A stretch of DNA of 64,000 nt from Betaproteobacteria bacterium (GTDB lineage: Bacteria > Pseudomonadota > Gammaproteobacteria > Burkholderiales > Rhodocyclaceae): NCBI GenBank assembly GCA_009781175.1, contig WQYQ01000008.1:62001-126000 (forward strand), in the 5' to 3' direction. The position numbers and the translations under genes are program-made. Shown here in pieces: positions 25,502-34,773 of this stretch (the first letter of the stretch is position 1; each line of letters starts with the position of its first letter). Under the pieces are notes generated by a model. That model saw only the letters and a program-made list of their open reading frames with translations. It was not told the DNA's origin and made no database searches.

Positions 25502-28293
25502 TGCGTACTCCCGGCGTTCACGCTGCCGTGTACACGCGGTGCGGCAGCAAGAGGATACATGCCAGATGGCGGCACACGCTGCTTGTACAAGCTGAGCAGT
25601 TTCCCGATTGCGGGAGTTGCAGCGGGTACTTCAGGCGCGGCGGGCGCAACCGGCACAGCGGACGCGGCAGGCATAGCGACTATGGCGGGCGCGACGGGTA
25701 CTGCCGCTATAACGGGCGCGGCGGGATAGGCGCAAGACAGTTGCATGCGCTCGATGCTGTCACGTTGCACAGTCTCCGGCAGCGCCACTTGCATCACGCA
25801 TTGCTGATTCGGTGCCTGTCCCCAACGGATCGTCAACAACGCCTCGTTGGCGGGCAAGCGCGCATAAATGCTGCCGCCCTGACCGACGGCCCCGACCAGA
25901 TTGCCCTCCTCGTCGACCACATCCGCGCCGAACGGCGGGGCCGAGCCGTCCGGCAGCGTCGCATCGATCAGCACGGCCCGACCGGATACGGTCGGATAAC
26001 GCAGCAGCACGATAGCACCGGCATGCGGCGTAATTTGCTGAGTAGTCGTCTTTAGTTCCACATCGAGCGGAATCCCCTTTGGATCGACCGTCACTTCATT
26101 GATACGGTACGGCGTCAGATAAGGAACCACCCCATAGCCGCGCGCATCGAGCTTCACGCCGGAATAACCGAGCACGCGCGCACCGGCCGCATCGGGCGCG
26201 GCAACCACGGCGACCGTCTCGCCGGTGTAGGGCGACAAGGTCACGCCCTCGGGATGCGCAACAACCGAACCGGAAAGCCCAAACGAAGCGTTGCTATAGC
26301 CCCTGCCCGCGCCATAGCCCGCCATGGCCGTGGTTTTCGGACTGATGTACTGGCCATTGAGCGTGCCGGCCGTGCCGATGCTCCCCGGTCCGTTCGAAAC
26401 GGTGGCGCCGTAGCTCCACTGGTTATCCTCACCGGCGACGCCAGAGAGGGTCGCCTGCACGTTCGTATCGCCGGCCTGATTCGTCACGTTCATGCCCAGG
26501 CGCGGCGCATACAGGGTTCCGCCAAGCGGCATCGACAGGTTGAACATGACCTGGTTATCCATATTGCCCGCCGCGCTGCGCACGCGATTGACGGACAGCG
26601 TGTAGGCAAGCGAACGGTAGTTGTTGCTGTAACCCAACTGAAACTGCACGTCCTTGCGCTCGGCGTTCCAGTAATCCTGCACGAAACCGCTGACGAAGAA
26701 CTGCCCCCAGCGTTCCTTGAGCGATTGGTTGAACGTCAGCGTCAGCCGGTGGCGTGGCCGCGCGATCACGTCCGCCGGCATCCCCCAGCGCGCAGCGCTC
26801 ACCGCCTGTATCGCGCTCGCCATATCCATAAAAGCGCGGCTCGAAAACCGGGAAGCCATAATCGACACATTGGTCACCGTTTCCACGAACAGCTTGTTGT
26901 AGCCGAGCCGCAGGTTCGCGCCAGATCTGGTGCTGTCCGGCAACCGCGTGCGCGATCCCGTCACATCGAACGACAGCGCCCCCGCCGGAGTGCCAACCGC
27001 GATCCCGCCCAGCACGGCCGCATACTGTTCGCTGGCCTGGAAACCGCCATAGCCGGTCAGGTAATTGCTCAAGCCGCGTTGATAAGCGGCCTCGAAAAAC
27101 TTTGGCTCGGACGACAGCGAGGTGTTACGCAGCGTGCCGCCCGTCAGGTTGTAACGCGATGTGCCGGGGCGCAGGAGTTGGGCAATGGATGCATAAGGCA
27201 CGATGAACGTGCGCACGCGGCCATCGCCTTCCGTCACCGTCACTTCGAGATCACCGCCGTAGCCGAGCGGAAATAGATCGTCGATGACGAACGGGCCGGG
27301 CGGCACGGGGGTGTCGTAAATCACGGTGCCACGCTGGCGGATCGTCACGCGCGCGTTCGTTTCGGCGATGCCGCTCACGATCGGGGCATAACCGCGCTGA
27401 GAATCGGGCAGCATGCGGTCATCCGAGGCGAGCTGCACGCCGCGAAACCCCTGGGTGTTGAACAGATTACCCGTGGTGAAGCCTTCGCCGAGCGTCAAAC
27501 GCCCCGCGATCGACGCAATATCGCGCTCGGCATACGTGTTAATGCTGTAGTAGGTGTTTTTCAAACCGGATTGCCAACTCTGCGCGCCATTGTGGCGTAG
27601 ATGCCAGTCCCCGAGGTTCACGCCGGCGTTCAGGCCAAGGTACGCGGAATCGGTCGTAAAGCCCGCCGACTCGTTGCGGTACGCGTTGAAGGTATAACTG
27701 AGCATCCCGCCCGTCACCCCCGAATCCCACAGCTCGGAGCTCACATAGCCGCGCGGCGTGCGGCTCAGCACGCTTTGCGGCAGGGCAAGATCGAGGCGCA
27801 GCTCGCTGGTATCGAGATCGGCACGCGCATCGGGAACCCGTTCCTCCAGCACGACGCAGGCAGCTGGATCTTCGAAGGCTTTCAACGCCGACGGGTCGAG
27901 CTTGTTCCAGTCGAGGCCAACCTGATCGAGCAGCATACGCGTCATGCACACGCGCCCACGATACGGGTCATCGCCAAGTTTGACCGTGATGTTGGTGCGG
28001 CCCTGCGTCTGGCCATTCAGATAAAGGTCGACGCGATAGTCGCCGGGCAGCACCGGGTTGCCGCGCTCGAAGCGGCGCACATCGATACCGCTCTGCGGCG
28101 GCAGGAAGGCGCTGTCGAACTCGACATTCGTGGACGAGGTCGGCGGACGCGGCATGGTGCCCGCATCGTTAGCCCCGGAGAGGGCAGCGGGAACGGCCTC
28201 CTCGTCCGTAGCGGCCAAAACTTCCTCTGCGGGGCAGAACGCCAGCAACACGGCAACACAGATACGCGTAAATGGGAAGGGATGCGATACCAT
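25498..28293 (-). CDS. Outer-membrane fimbrial usher
   Basis: 931 residues. The signal peptide is followed by the N-terminal chaperone-binding domain (VEFDSAFLP, FERGNPVLPGDYRVDLYLNG), a 24-strand beta barrel with a plug (DDLFPLGYGGDLEVTVTEGDG), and the C-terminal domain (PLDVELKTTTQQITP, GQGGSIYARLP, the disulfide CVMQVALP...LSC). Beyond the usual end there is an extra tail of roughly 70 residues rich in Pro, Ala and Val (VPVAPAAPEVPAATPA), which ushers normally lack. It secretes and assembles the pilus. Chaperone and adhesin genes abut on both sides. Confidence 0.93.
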   Translation of the reverse strand: MVSHPFPFTRICVAVLLAFCPAEEVLAATDEEAVPAALSGANDAGTMPRPPTSSTNVEFDSAFLPPQSGIDVRRFERGNPVLPGDYRVDLYLNGQTQGRTNITVKLGDDPYRGRVCMTRMLLDQVGLDWNKLDPSALKAFEDPAACVVLEERVPDARADLDTSELRLDLALPQSVLSRTPRGYVSSELWDSGVTGGMLSYTFNAYRNESAGFTTDSAYLGLNAGVNLGDWHLRHNGAQSWQSGLKNTYYSINTYAERDIASIAGRLTLGEGFTTGNLFNTQGFRGVQLASDDRMLPDSQRGYAPIVSGIAETNARVTIRQRGTVIYDTPVPPGPFVIDDLFPLGYGGDLEVTVTEGDGRVRTFIVPYASIAQLLRPGTSRYNLTGGTLRNTSLSSEPKFFEAAYQRGLSNYLTGYGGFQASEQYAAVLGGIAVGTPAGALSFDVTGSRTRLPDSTRSGANLRLGYNKLFVETVTNVSIMASRFSSRAFMDMASAIQAVSAARWGMPADVIARPRHRLTLTFNQSLKERWGQFFVSGFVQDYWNAERKDVQFQLGYSNNYRSLAYTLSVNRVRSAAGNMDNQVMFNLSMPLGGTLYAPRLGMNVTNQAGDTNVQATLSGVAGEDNQWSYGATVSNGPGSIGTAGTLNGQYISPKTTAMAGYGAGRGYSNASFGLSGSVVAHPEGVTLSPYTGETVAVVAAPDAAGARVLGYSGVKLDARGYGVVPYLTPYRINEVTVDPKGIPLDVELKTTTQQITPHAGAIVLLRYPTVSGRAVLIDATLPDGSAPPFGADVVDEEGNLVGAVGQGGSIYARLPANEALLTIRWGQAPNQQCVMQVALPETVQRDSIERMQLSCAYPAAPVIAAVPVAPAIVAMPAASAVPVAPAAPEVPAATPAIGKLLSLYKQRVPPSGMYPLAAAPRVHGSVNAGSTQ

Positions 28294-28302
28294 CCCCCAG
28301 AC

Positions 28303-29049
28303 TCAGCGGCTTTCCGCCGGGTAGGTCGCGGACACGTTCGCGCCGAAGTCGTTGATCGTCTCGAAGCGAACGCGGACCGGCCCCTCCGGCGCCTTTTGCA
28401 AACCTTCCAGTACGAACTCGCGTTGCCCGAACGGGGCTATCATTCCGGGCGCGCTCTCGTGGGTCTTATCACCGGCCTGAATACTCGCGCGCGTGACGCT
28501 GACGTGATAGGGCGTCGGATTCTTTGCAAGCAAAACGATCTGTTTGTCGTCCGCGGAGCGCGCGAACGACCATGTTACTTTCGCCGGCGCATCATTCGGG
28601 TCGCCCACAAGGCCCTTGGGACGGTAGAACAGCTTGATGCGCGTGCGGAATGCCATTTGCAGCACGTTCTGCCTGTCTTCGCGCTCAAATTTGGGCGGGA
28701 TTTCAAACACATTCAGGTAGTAAACCGACTCGCGATCGGTCGGCAGCCCTGCCTGGGTGTAAATCACCCGCAGCATCTGACCTTTTTCGGGGTCGATGCG
28801 GAAAACCGGCGGGGTCAGCGTAAAGGGCATCGGCCGCTGCTGCGCAGCAACGCTTGTGTCGCCATCGTCGACCCAAGCCTGAATCAGCGCTGGGGCCGTA
28901 CCATTGTTGTTGAGCTTGACCGTGACGTCCCGCGCGTCCGCCGGGTAGATGACCCGGGTGCCGGTAATCACAACGCTTGCATTCGCCTGCATCGTCAGCA
29001 GGCTGACGATGCAGGCCATCGCTATCCACTTCAGAAAATTGAGCTGCAT
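28303..29049 (-). CDS. Periplasmic fimbrial chaperone
   Basis: 248 residues from the ATG at 29049; an upstream in-frame ATG would add 18 residues before the signal peptide. PapD-like: VVITGTRVIYPADARDVTVKLNN at the N-terminus, the family's PPVFRIDPEKGQMLRVIY segment, and KLFYRPKGL for the F1 strand and hinge. The arginine and lysine that anchor the pilin C-terminus are present (TRVIYPA and RTRIKLFYRP). It folds pilin subunits by donor-strand complementation and delivers them to the usher. Confidence 0.92.
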   Translation of the reverse strand: MQLNFLKWIAMACIVSLLTMQANASVVITGTRVIYPADARDVTVKLNNNGTAPALIQAWVDDGDTSVAAQQRPMPFTLTPPVFRIDPEKGQMLRVIYTQAGLPTDRESVYYLNVFEIPPKFEREDRQNVLQMAFRTRIKLFYRPKGLVGDPNDAPAKVTWSFARSADDKQIVLLAKNPTPYHVSVTRASIQAGDKTHESAPGMIAPFGQREFVLEGLQKAPEGPVRVRFETINDFGANVSATYPAESR

Positions 29050-29126
29050 AGAGATGTCCCGCAGCCTATAAGGCTGATGGCGCCATTGTATGCCATCAGC
29101 CAAGGGAGAAGGCTACCGGACGAGGA

Positions 29127-29678
29127 CTACTCGTAGAAAATCGAGTACGTTACTTGGCCCGTTACGAAACCGGGAGTGGTCGGGCCCGTTGCGTAGTACT
29201 GGACCGCGTAGGGCAGCGTGGCCGTACCCGCCGCGTCAATGGTGACGGGCGTAGTATCAAGGCTCTGCCCGCTATCGCCCGCCTTGATGGGCTGGCCGCT
29301 CAAGGCATCGAGCAGTTGCAACTGAATATTCGTTGCCGCGCCAGTGGTCTCCATCTGTATCAGGTTGCCCGATAGCGGATCGACGCCCGGGCCGCTTTCG
29401 AAGAACGCGTGCGCCAAGCCGCTGACGACCGTACAGCCCTCCAGACCAATCGTAAAGCCAGTTTGCCCCGCCGTATTGGTCGCGGCCTGGAGCAGGTTGA
29501 TCGACACGGCTGGTAAGATAACCGTTTGTGTTGGTCCAGCCACGCCGTTCACTTTGATCGTGCAGGTTTGGTCGACCAGTCTGCCCATGAAGGTAATCGT
29601 GCCGTCCGAAGCATGGGCAGCCGGAGCGGCGACTGCGCTCAAACCGACTGCGGCGAGAGAGAGGAGGATCTTTTTCAT
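29127..29678 (-). CDS. Major fimbrial subunit, type 1 pilin family
   Basis: 183 residues from MKKILLSLAAVG; a signal peptide ends at AAHA. The mature part has the typical pilin pattern: GTITFMGRLVDQTCTIKVNG with the first cysteine, a second cysteine in LEGCTVVSG, and the beta-zipper C-terminus FVTGQVTYSIFYE with the penultimate tyrosine-like residue used in donor-strand exchange. It is the first gene of the fimbrial operon, with an ideal ribosome site (GAGGAGGAT-like) before the ATG. Confidence 0.92.
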   Translation of the reverse strand: MKKILLSLAAVGLSAVAAPAAHASDGTITFMGRLVDQTCTIKVNGVAGPTQTVILPAVSINLLQAATNTAGQTGFTIGLEGCTVVSGLAHAFFESGPGVDPLSGNLIQMETTGAATNIQLQLLDALSGQPIKAGDSGQSLDTTPVTIDAAGTATLPYAVQYYATGPTTPGFVTGQVTYSIFYE

Positions 29679-30258
29679 TTGCGAGGTCCCGGTTGCTTGA
29701 TGAGAACAATCCATCCGCCGCGCTCTGGACCATGCTTTCACAGGCTACGCGGTTCACGATGCATCTTGATCTTGGCTACGGCTTTTTCTCGAACCAGTTC
29801 ACGGCCTAGGCTTGTTTTATTGGCATGTAACGACAACTATTTCACGTGCATTGATCCAAATACCTCCGCTATTGCATTGATTTTTAGGGGGATCAGTGAA
29901 TTGCCATACGGTGGGACAGTCACCCTTATCGCGACAGACGCGCTTTGCCGATCACGCGAAGGCTGTGCGGCGCAAACTAAACCGCACCTGATATTTAGCG
30001 GGATATTCATAACGCTACGTGGTAAACGCTCAGCGAACATGTTGCTAAGTTAGATTCCTGCGGTGCGGGTGGACCGCAGCCAGCACATTTGGTGTAGACA
30101 AATTCAGCTGAAATATGTCCGTTGCATCAACGGGGGACGACACAAATTGAGGCCCACCGGATCGCTGTTGATGCGTCGCAAACAAGCATGCGCCAGCGTT
30201 TAGCAAATCCTGCTTAGCTATTTATCATTGCATCGGTCGATTGCAAAGGAGGTGTCGG
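29679..30258. other. Divergent intergenic region between fimbrial operon and small ORF
   Basis: 580 bases without a convincing gene. It must contain the fimbrial promoter (minus strand) and the promoter of the small plus-strand gene at 30259. A hairpin CTGCGGT (30058-30064) / ACCGCAG (30073-30079) has no T-run. I saw no flanking inverted repeats that would indicate an invertible fimS-like switch. Confidence 0.35.
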
Positions 30259-30531
30259 ATGTCACACGCCCAAGAAACTGTTAAAGGCTTATCACCGCCA
30301 TCACAGGAAAAGGTTGTGCCAGGAACGATAGAAGCACGCCCGCCCGAAGGAGAAGAAGCGATTGCACGCATCGCAGCCTTACAAGGCGCACCACGGGAAT
30401 TGGTCAGCCGGGAGTTCTGGAGCGCGTGGGATGCCCTTCTGGTCGATGCGAGAATTCCCGACTTCATGTTGGTACTGACCGAACGCAAGGTCGTCAACGC
30501 CCTGCGGCGGGAAAAACAAACTCATCACTAA
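30259..30531 (+). CDS. Small conserved-looking protein of unknown function
   Basis: 90 residues, preceded by an ideal AAAGGAGGTG site, which argues that it is really translated. The N-terminal third is low-complexity and polar. The rest (EAIARIAALQGAPRELVSREF...LLVDARIPDFMLVLTERKVVNAL) is helical and resembles the DUF3562-type proteins of Burkholderiales in layout, but I would not insist on that. No signal peptide or membrane segment. No neighbour suggests its role. Confidence 0.6.
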   Translation: MSHAQETVKGLSPPSQEKVVPGTIEARPPEGEEAIARIAALQGAPRELVSREFWSAWDALLVDARIPDFMLVLTERKVVNALRREKQTHH

Positions 30532-30785
30532 CTATTTAGGCCACAATCCAGTGGCCTGAGCGTGGACCCAAAGCGCCTGCACACCTAGAGAATCTCCTGG
30601 ACACGACGGTGTTTCCTCTGCATTACCCGCCGTGGACAGTGTCAGGTTTCTATCACAGAAACCGCCGTCACGATGCAGGATGCTCTGCACGGAACTACTC
30701 CTCAATCGATTGCTTGTTGGCCTTACCGCTTTGCTCACATATATAATTAGCCGGTAAATTATATGGCGGCATCAGCCATTCAAAC

Positions 30786-31292
30786 ATGGAACTCGAACAG
30801 AAATATCTGGCGCTTTTGCAGGAAGCCTGGCGGCGGCAGCTTCCCGATCTTGAGAGCCTTCGACTGTGTTTTCAAGCGCTTTCGCTGGCATCGGCGATCG
30901 ATCGCGATTGCGCCACGATGCTGGCACCTCACGGCCTGTCCGAAGGCCGCTTCGTGCTGCTGTTTCTGCTCGATGCCGCCAACGAAGGACTGGCGCCCAA
31001 TACGCTGGCCGAAAAGGCGGGCGTTACTCGCGCTACGGTCACGGGTTTGCTTGACGGTCTGGAGCGCGAGCTTCTGATCGAACGCCGGGCCGACACTAAC
31101 GACCGCCGCGCACTGCGCATCCGCTTAACGCACAAGGGCAAACAGCTTACGCAAAAGGTTTTCGACCAGCATAGCCGCTGGATCGCCGGCTTGTTCGGGA
31201 ATTTCTCCGCGCCTGAACGCGCTCAACTGGCTGCACTGCTCGATAAGGCGGCGGCGAATTTACCTTCCGCCAGTCGTGGAAGCGCAAAATGA
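30786..31292 (+). CDS. MarR-family transcriptional regulator
   Basis: 168 residues. Winged helix-turn-helix: LAPHGLSEGRFVLLFLL, NTLAEKAGVTRATVTGLLDGLE as the recognition helix, then RRADTNDRRALRIRLTHKGKQL as the wing, exactly the MarR signature (DxRxxxxxLT). These dimers usually repress and respond to small phenolics or oxidants. It overlaps the next gene by four bases (ATGA), so it may regulate the alkylation-repair protein; that is inference. Confidence 0.9.
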   Translation: MELEQKYLALLQEAWRRQLPDLESLRLCFQALSLASAIDRDCATMLAPHGLSEGRFVLLFLLDAANEGLAPNTLAEKAGVTRATVTGLLDGLERELLIERRADTNDRRALRIRLTHKGKQLTQKVFDQHSRWIAGLFGNFSAPERAQLAALLDKAAANLPSASRGSAK

Positions 31293-32077
31293 GCCAATCT
31301 GCATCGCGCAAAGGCGCCACCCGCGCCGCGGATATCCCCGCGGACATTCTGGCCGCCTTGTCGCGCGGCCAATTGCAGAGCGCCACCCTGGCCGAGGGCT
31401 TGGCGCTTGACCAAGCCGTGTTGCTGCACAACGTCTTTCCCAAATTATCGCCGCAAGCGCTCAAAGCAGCCGAAGATGTTTACCGGCTCGGCATCCTCAA
31501 GCGAATGGAGGGCCTTGGCGCAATCCTGTTGGGCGAACTGGGCGCTGCCGGTATCGCTCAATGCCAATCGCACGGCTCGGACACCGTGCGCGGCTGGGCC
31601 TGCTTCATGATCGGCGCCCAGCATGGACTAGACCTGGCAGCCAGGCTAGCCGCGATTCGCCCGCTCGCCGACGACGCGCATTTCGGCGTGCGTGAATGGG
31701 CCTGGATGGCGGTACGTCCGCATCTGGGAAAGGATTTGGATGGCGCCATCGCGCATCTGACGGCCTGGACCGCATCGCCCTCCGAACGTCTGCGCCGCTT
31801 CGCGAGCGAAGCATTGCGCCCGCGTGGCGTCTGGTGCACGCATATTGCCGCGCTCAAGCAAAGGCCCGAACAAGCGCTGCCAATCCTCTCGCCGCTCCAG
31901 GCTGACCCAACCGTCTATGTCCAGGATTCGGTAGCGAACTGGCTCAACGATGCTGCCAAGGACCAATCCGAATGGGTACGCGGCCTGTGCCGGCAATGGC
32001 TGCAAGGCGATCCATCGGCGGCAACCCGCCGCATCTGCCAACGCGCGATGCGCAACCTGGCTACTTCGAACATGTGA
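31289..32077 (+). CDS. DNA alkylation repair-like HEAT-repeat protein
   Basis: 262 residues, all helical, with HEAT/ARM-like repeats (VRGWACFMIG, HFGVREWAWMAVRPHL, RLRRFASEALRPRGVWC, YVQDSVANWLNDAAKD). The RRFASEALRPRGVW and VQDSVANWLND segments are characteristic of AlkC/AlkD-type alkylpurine glycosylases, which bind damaged DNA through HEAT repeats. The start overlaps the marR stop by four bases, so the two are translationally coupled, which suggests an inducible repair function. Confidence 0.78.
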   Translation: MSQSASRKGATRAADIPADILAALSRGQLQSATLAEGLALDQAVLLHNVFPKLSPQALKAAEDVYRLGILKRMEGLGAILLGELGAAGIAQCQSHGSDTVRGWACFMIGAQHGLDLAARLAAIRPLADDAHFGVREWAWMAVRPHLGKDLDGAIAHLTAWTASPSERLRRFASEALRPRGVWCTHIAALKQRPEQALPILSPLQADPTVYVQDSVANWLNDAAKDQSEWVRGLCRQWLQGDPSAATRRICQRAMRNLATSNM

Positions 32078-32153
32078 ATGCCACCGGAGGTGACGGTAAT
32101 TTCAACAGCCACCTGCTTGCCTTGGCGGGATAAAGGCCAGCAGAGTGCGGCAC

Positions 32154-32459
32154 TTAACGGATGACTTCGAGAATCTCGACGCCGAGCGAATACAGACCGT
32201 CTTCAGTGGCCTGGCTGCGCCGGACCTGCACACGCGCATGCATCGTGCCGCCATTGAGGCTCTGTGCATTCGGTTCAACGAGCACTTCGAAGATTTCACC
32301 CTCTTTGGGAACATAACGCGTCAGCAAGGTCATGCCGCCAACACCGATATCGGCACACACCGCGGGATGAGACGTATGCGGTGGGGGAGGAATGATCTTT
32401 GCATCATTACGCAGCGGCACTCTGACCGCGGTACGACGCTCCCTGCCATATTTATCCAT
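32154..32459 (-). CDS. PilZ-domain protein
   Basis: 101 residues. It has the c-di-GMP binding pattern of PilZ domains: RERRTAVRVPL (RxxxR box) near the start and DIGVGGM (D/NxSxxG box) mid-protein. It would sense cyclic di-GMP. Its start abuts the stop of the response-regulator phosphatase gene at 32459, so the two share an operon. Likely output: surface behaviour or polysaccharide production. Both binding boxes deviate slightly from the strictest consensus. Confidence 0.8.
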   Translation of the reverse strand: MDKYGRERRTAVRVPLRNDAKIIPPPPHTSHPAVCADIGVGGMTLLTRYVPKEGEIFEVLVEPNAQSLNGGTMHARVQVRRSQATEDGLYSLGVEILEVIR

Positions 32460-34003
32460 TATTTTTTATCCTCTCTTTTTACGGCAGACACGAGAAGCAT
32501 CGAAATATCGTCATGCGGCGTCGTACCCGCGCAATGCACTGCAAGCGCGTGCTGGAGCGCCGCGAGCAGCGTTCCGGGCTCGCCCTGTTTGAGCCCCGCC
32601 TCGATGCCTGCATACCCAAACCATACGCCGTCCGGCGCCGCAGCCTCAAGCACCCCATCGGAGCAGGCCAACAGTTGCTGACCGGGTTCGAGCGTCAAAT
32701 GCTCACAGCTTACACACTCAGGCGTCAATACTTCGACGCCAAGAGGAAGCGCGTTCGACCCAAAACGCCGCAGCACCCGGCCCGCGCCATCGATCTGAAA
32801 TACATCGGGCATACCGCCAACCCAGACATCCGCCGCCGACGCATCCGCCTCGATCGAGATCAGCGTCGCCGCAACGAAGCGCTCCTTCGGCAAGGCCGCA
32901 TGCAGCACACGATTAAGCGCGTAGACAAGCTCCTGCAAGCTCGGCGCAAGCTCGACCATGCGATAGAACTCGGACACCGCGGGCAACACGCTCACCGCGG
33001 CAGCCAGACCATGCCCCACCGCATCGGCCAACAACGCAAACAACTTGCCGCAAGACGAGCGCGCAACCAAAACCAAGTCACCCGAAAAACCGCGCGCTGG
33101 CGACAGACGATACTCGACCGCGGAGTCCGTCAGCCGATGCGCGCCAATCCCTCGCTCGATAATCTCCTGCGCCAGCGCATTCTCGTGCTCGGCCTCCGCA
33201 CGATAAAGCCGCAGTTCCCGCTCGACCCGCCGCTGCTCGCTGACATCACGCAGCACACCGACATAGTTCGCGCCGTTTTCGTTGGTTAGCTGAGACAGGC
33301 TCAGTTCGAGATAACGAATCGCCTTGTCGGGCCCCGCACACTTCAGCTCGCACGGCGGCTGCGCACACGCTGCGCCATACCCAATCCGCTGTTGAACAAT
33401 ATCGGCGCGCAACTGTTCGCCGTCGTCCGGCAAAAACAGTTCATACACACTCATGCCAACAAGCGCTTCGGCATCCCGATCGAACAAGCTTGCGCAGGCG
33501 CGATTGGCCTTGAGAATCACGCCGTCGACGCCGAAAACGACCAAGCCGTCATTGACGGTATCCGCAATCAGTTTCAACTGCGCGCGGACCCGCTCAGATG
33601 CTCGCTCTATGGAAAGCGCGCGCGATAGCATCTGCATCTTGGCCGTAAAAACGGCATAGGAAATCGGCTTGACGAGGTAATCATCGGCGCCGCTTTCCAG
33701 CCCCTTCACCACATCGTTCTCTGAGCCCAGCGCCGACAACATGACGATCGGCACCCAGTGTTCCTGCGTGCGTTCGCGCATCTTGCGCGCGGCGGTCAGA
33801 CCATCCATGACCGGCATCATCACATCGAGCAAGACGATATCCGGTTTCTCTCTATCGAAAACATCGAGTGCCTCCTGGCCATTTTCCGCGATGAAGGTTT
33901 GCACACCCAAACGCGCCAGATAAGCCTGTAAAAGCTGCCGGTTCGCCTGATTGTCATCGACAGCCAAAACCCGGTACTGCGGCAAAGTGGGCCAAACTTT
34001 CAC
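32459..34003 (-). CDS. Response regulator with PAS and PP2C (RsbU/SpoIIE) phosphatase domains
   Basis: 514 residues. Domains in order: receiver (VLAVDDNQ, phospho-acceptor in LLDVMMPVMDG, KP at the end; about 10-125), PAS (LKLIADTVNDGLVVFGVDG; about 145-260), short coiled coil, PP2C-type phosphatase (ARGFSGDLVLVARSS, ADAVGHGLAAAVSVLP, CSDGVLEA, HDDISMLLV; about 310-510). This is the HsbR-like plan that controls a partner-switching module by dephosphorylating an anti-sigma-factor antagonist. It overlaps the upstream kinase-like gene by four bases. Confidence 0.9.
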   Translation of the reverse strand: MKVWPTLPQYRVLAVDDNQANRQLLQAYLARLGVQTFIAENGQEALDVFDREKPDIVLLDVMMPVMDGLTAARKMRERTQEHWVPIVMLSALGSENDVVKGLESGADDYLVKPISYAVFTAKMQMLSRALSIERASERVRAQLKLIADTVNDGLVVFGVDGVILKANRACASLFDRDAEALVGMSVYELFLPDDGEQLRADIVQQRIGYGAACAQPPCELKCAGPDKAIRYLELSLSQLTNENGANYVGVLRDVSEQRRVERELRLYRAEAEHENALAQEIIERGIGAHRLTDSAVEYRLSPARGFSGDLVLVARSSCGKLFALLADAVGHGLAAAVSVLPAVSEFYRMVELAPSLQELVYALNRVLHAALPKERFVAATLISIEADASAADVWVGGMPDVFQIDGAGRVLRRFGSNALPLGVEVLTPECVSCEHLTLEPGQQLLACSDGVLEAAAPDGVWFGYAGIEAGLKQGEPGTLLAALQHALAVHCAGTTPHDDISMLLVSAVKREDKK

Positions 34004-34488
34004 AAATACTCTTCCTCTGCCTCGTCAAGCCAGGCATGCACTTCATTGCCCACGCCACAGAACTCTAAACCACTGAATGCAATTCGGCGGGCCAGCGCAA
34101 TGCCACGCCCGTTCGGCGCCAATGCGCGCGCCGACGTCAAATCGAGAAAACACCGCCAATCGAAACCCGGCCCCTCGTCGCGAATGCGAAAGTGTCGCCG
34201 CGAACCTTCTGATAAAATCTCCAGGCGAACGCGCTTATCACGGTTCTCCGCCAACAATTGGCGTCGGGCAACCTCATGCGTCCAAGCTCCCGCCGCTTGA
34301 AGCCGCGCTTTTTCGGCGTAGTCGATGCCGAGATTTCCGTGCTCGATCGCATTCACGAGCAACTCCGCCAAACCCAATGCCACCAGCCCGGGATAGGCGC
34401 AGACCTGAGCTGCATTGACGGCCAGTCCCAAGACTTCATCAAGCGTGCGAATCGTAAACGCCGTCGTTTCGCTAGATTGAACTGCCAT
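34000..34488 (-). CDS. Anti-sigma-factor-like (RsbW/HATPase) serine kinase
   Basis: 162 residues from the ATG at 34488; an earlier ATG at 34536 would add 16 residues. GHKL ATPase: N-box ELLVNAIEHGNLGI, G1-like IRDEGPGFDW, and ALAPNGRGIALARRIAFSGLEF as the second G-box. A compact HATPase without a histidine-phosphotransfer domain is the mark of RsbW/SpoIIAB-type kinases. Together with the downstream PP2C phosphatase (overlapping ATGA) it makes a partner-switch pair; the antagonist (STAS protein) is not in the window. Confidence 0.85.
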   Translation of the reverse strand: MAVQSSETTAFTIRTLDEVLGLAVNAAQVCAYPGLVALGLAELLVNAIEHGNLGIDYAEKARLQAAGAWTHEVARRQLLAENRDKRVRLEILSEGSRRHFRIRDEGPGFDWRCFLDLTSARALAPNGRGIALARRIAFSGLEFCGVGNEVHAWLDEAEEEYL

Positions 34489-34773
34489 GCCCCAGCTTGC
34501 CTTCACGCTGCCACAAAAATCGTTCCTTAGGCTCAAGCTGGCCGAAACGGGTTCTCAATCGCATACACCCTCAATCACCACTGCTCATAGTGCAACAAAT
34601 CCTGCACAGAGCAGATTTATAATAATACGCTGGCATTTGCCAAGTCGGTTTTTCCCAAATCAAGATAAGAACCCAGCATGGCGTTCGTCATGAGCTTCTC
34701 TTACGCTTAACGGCACATTCAGGCGAGCGTTGAAAAGCGGCAATAATAATTGCGGTATTTTTTTACGCCACCA

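Noticed and set aside
27601..29136. 511-residue plus-strand frame opposite the usher and chaperone genes
   Set aside because: Antisense to a coherent chaperone-usher operon; Arg/His-rich with no recognisable fold.
29679..30258. Invertible phase-variation element upstream of the fimbrial operon
   Set aside because: No matching pair of inverted repeats or nearby recombinase gene could be found.
34735..34772. Plus-strand hairpin GCAAT-AATA-ATTGC followed by a T-run as a terminator
   Set aside because: No plus-strand gene ends upstream; the stem is only five pairs. It might serve the minus-strand CbiX gene, but on that strand there is no clear T-run.
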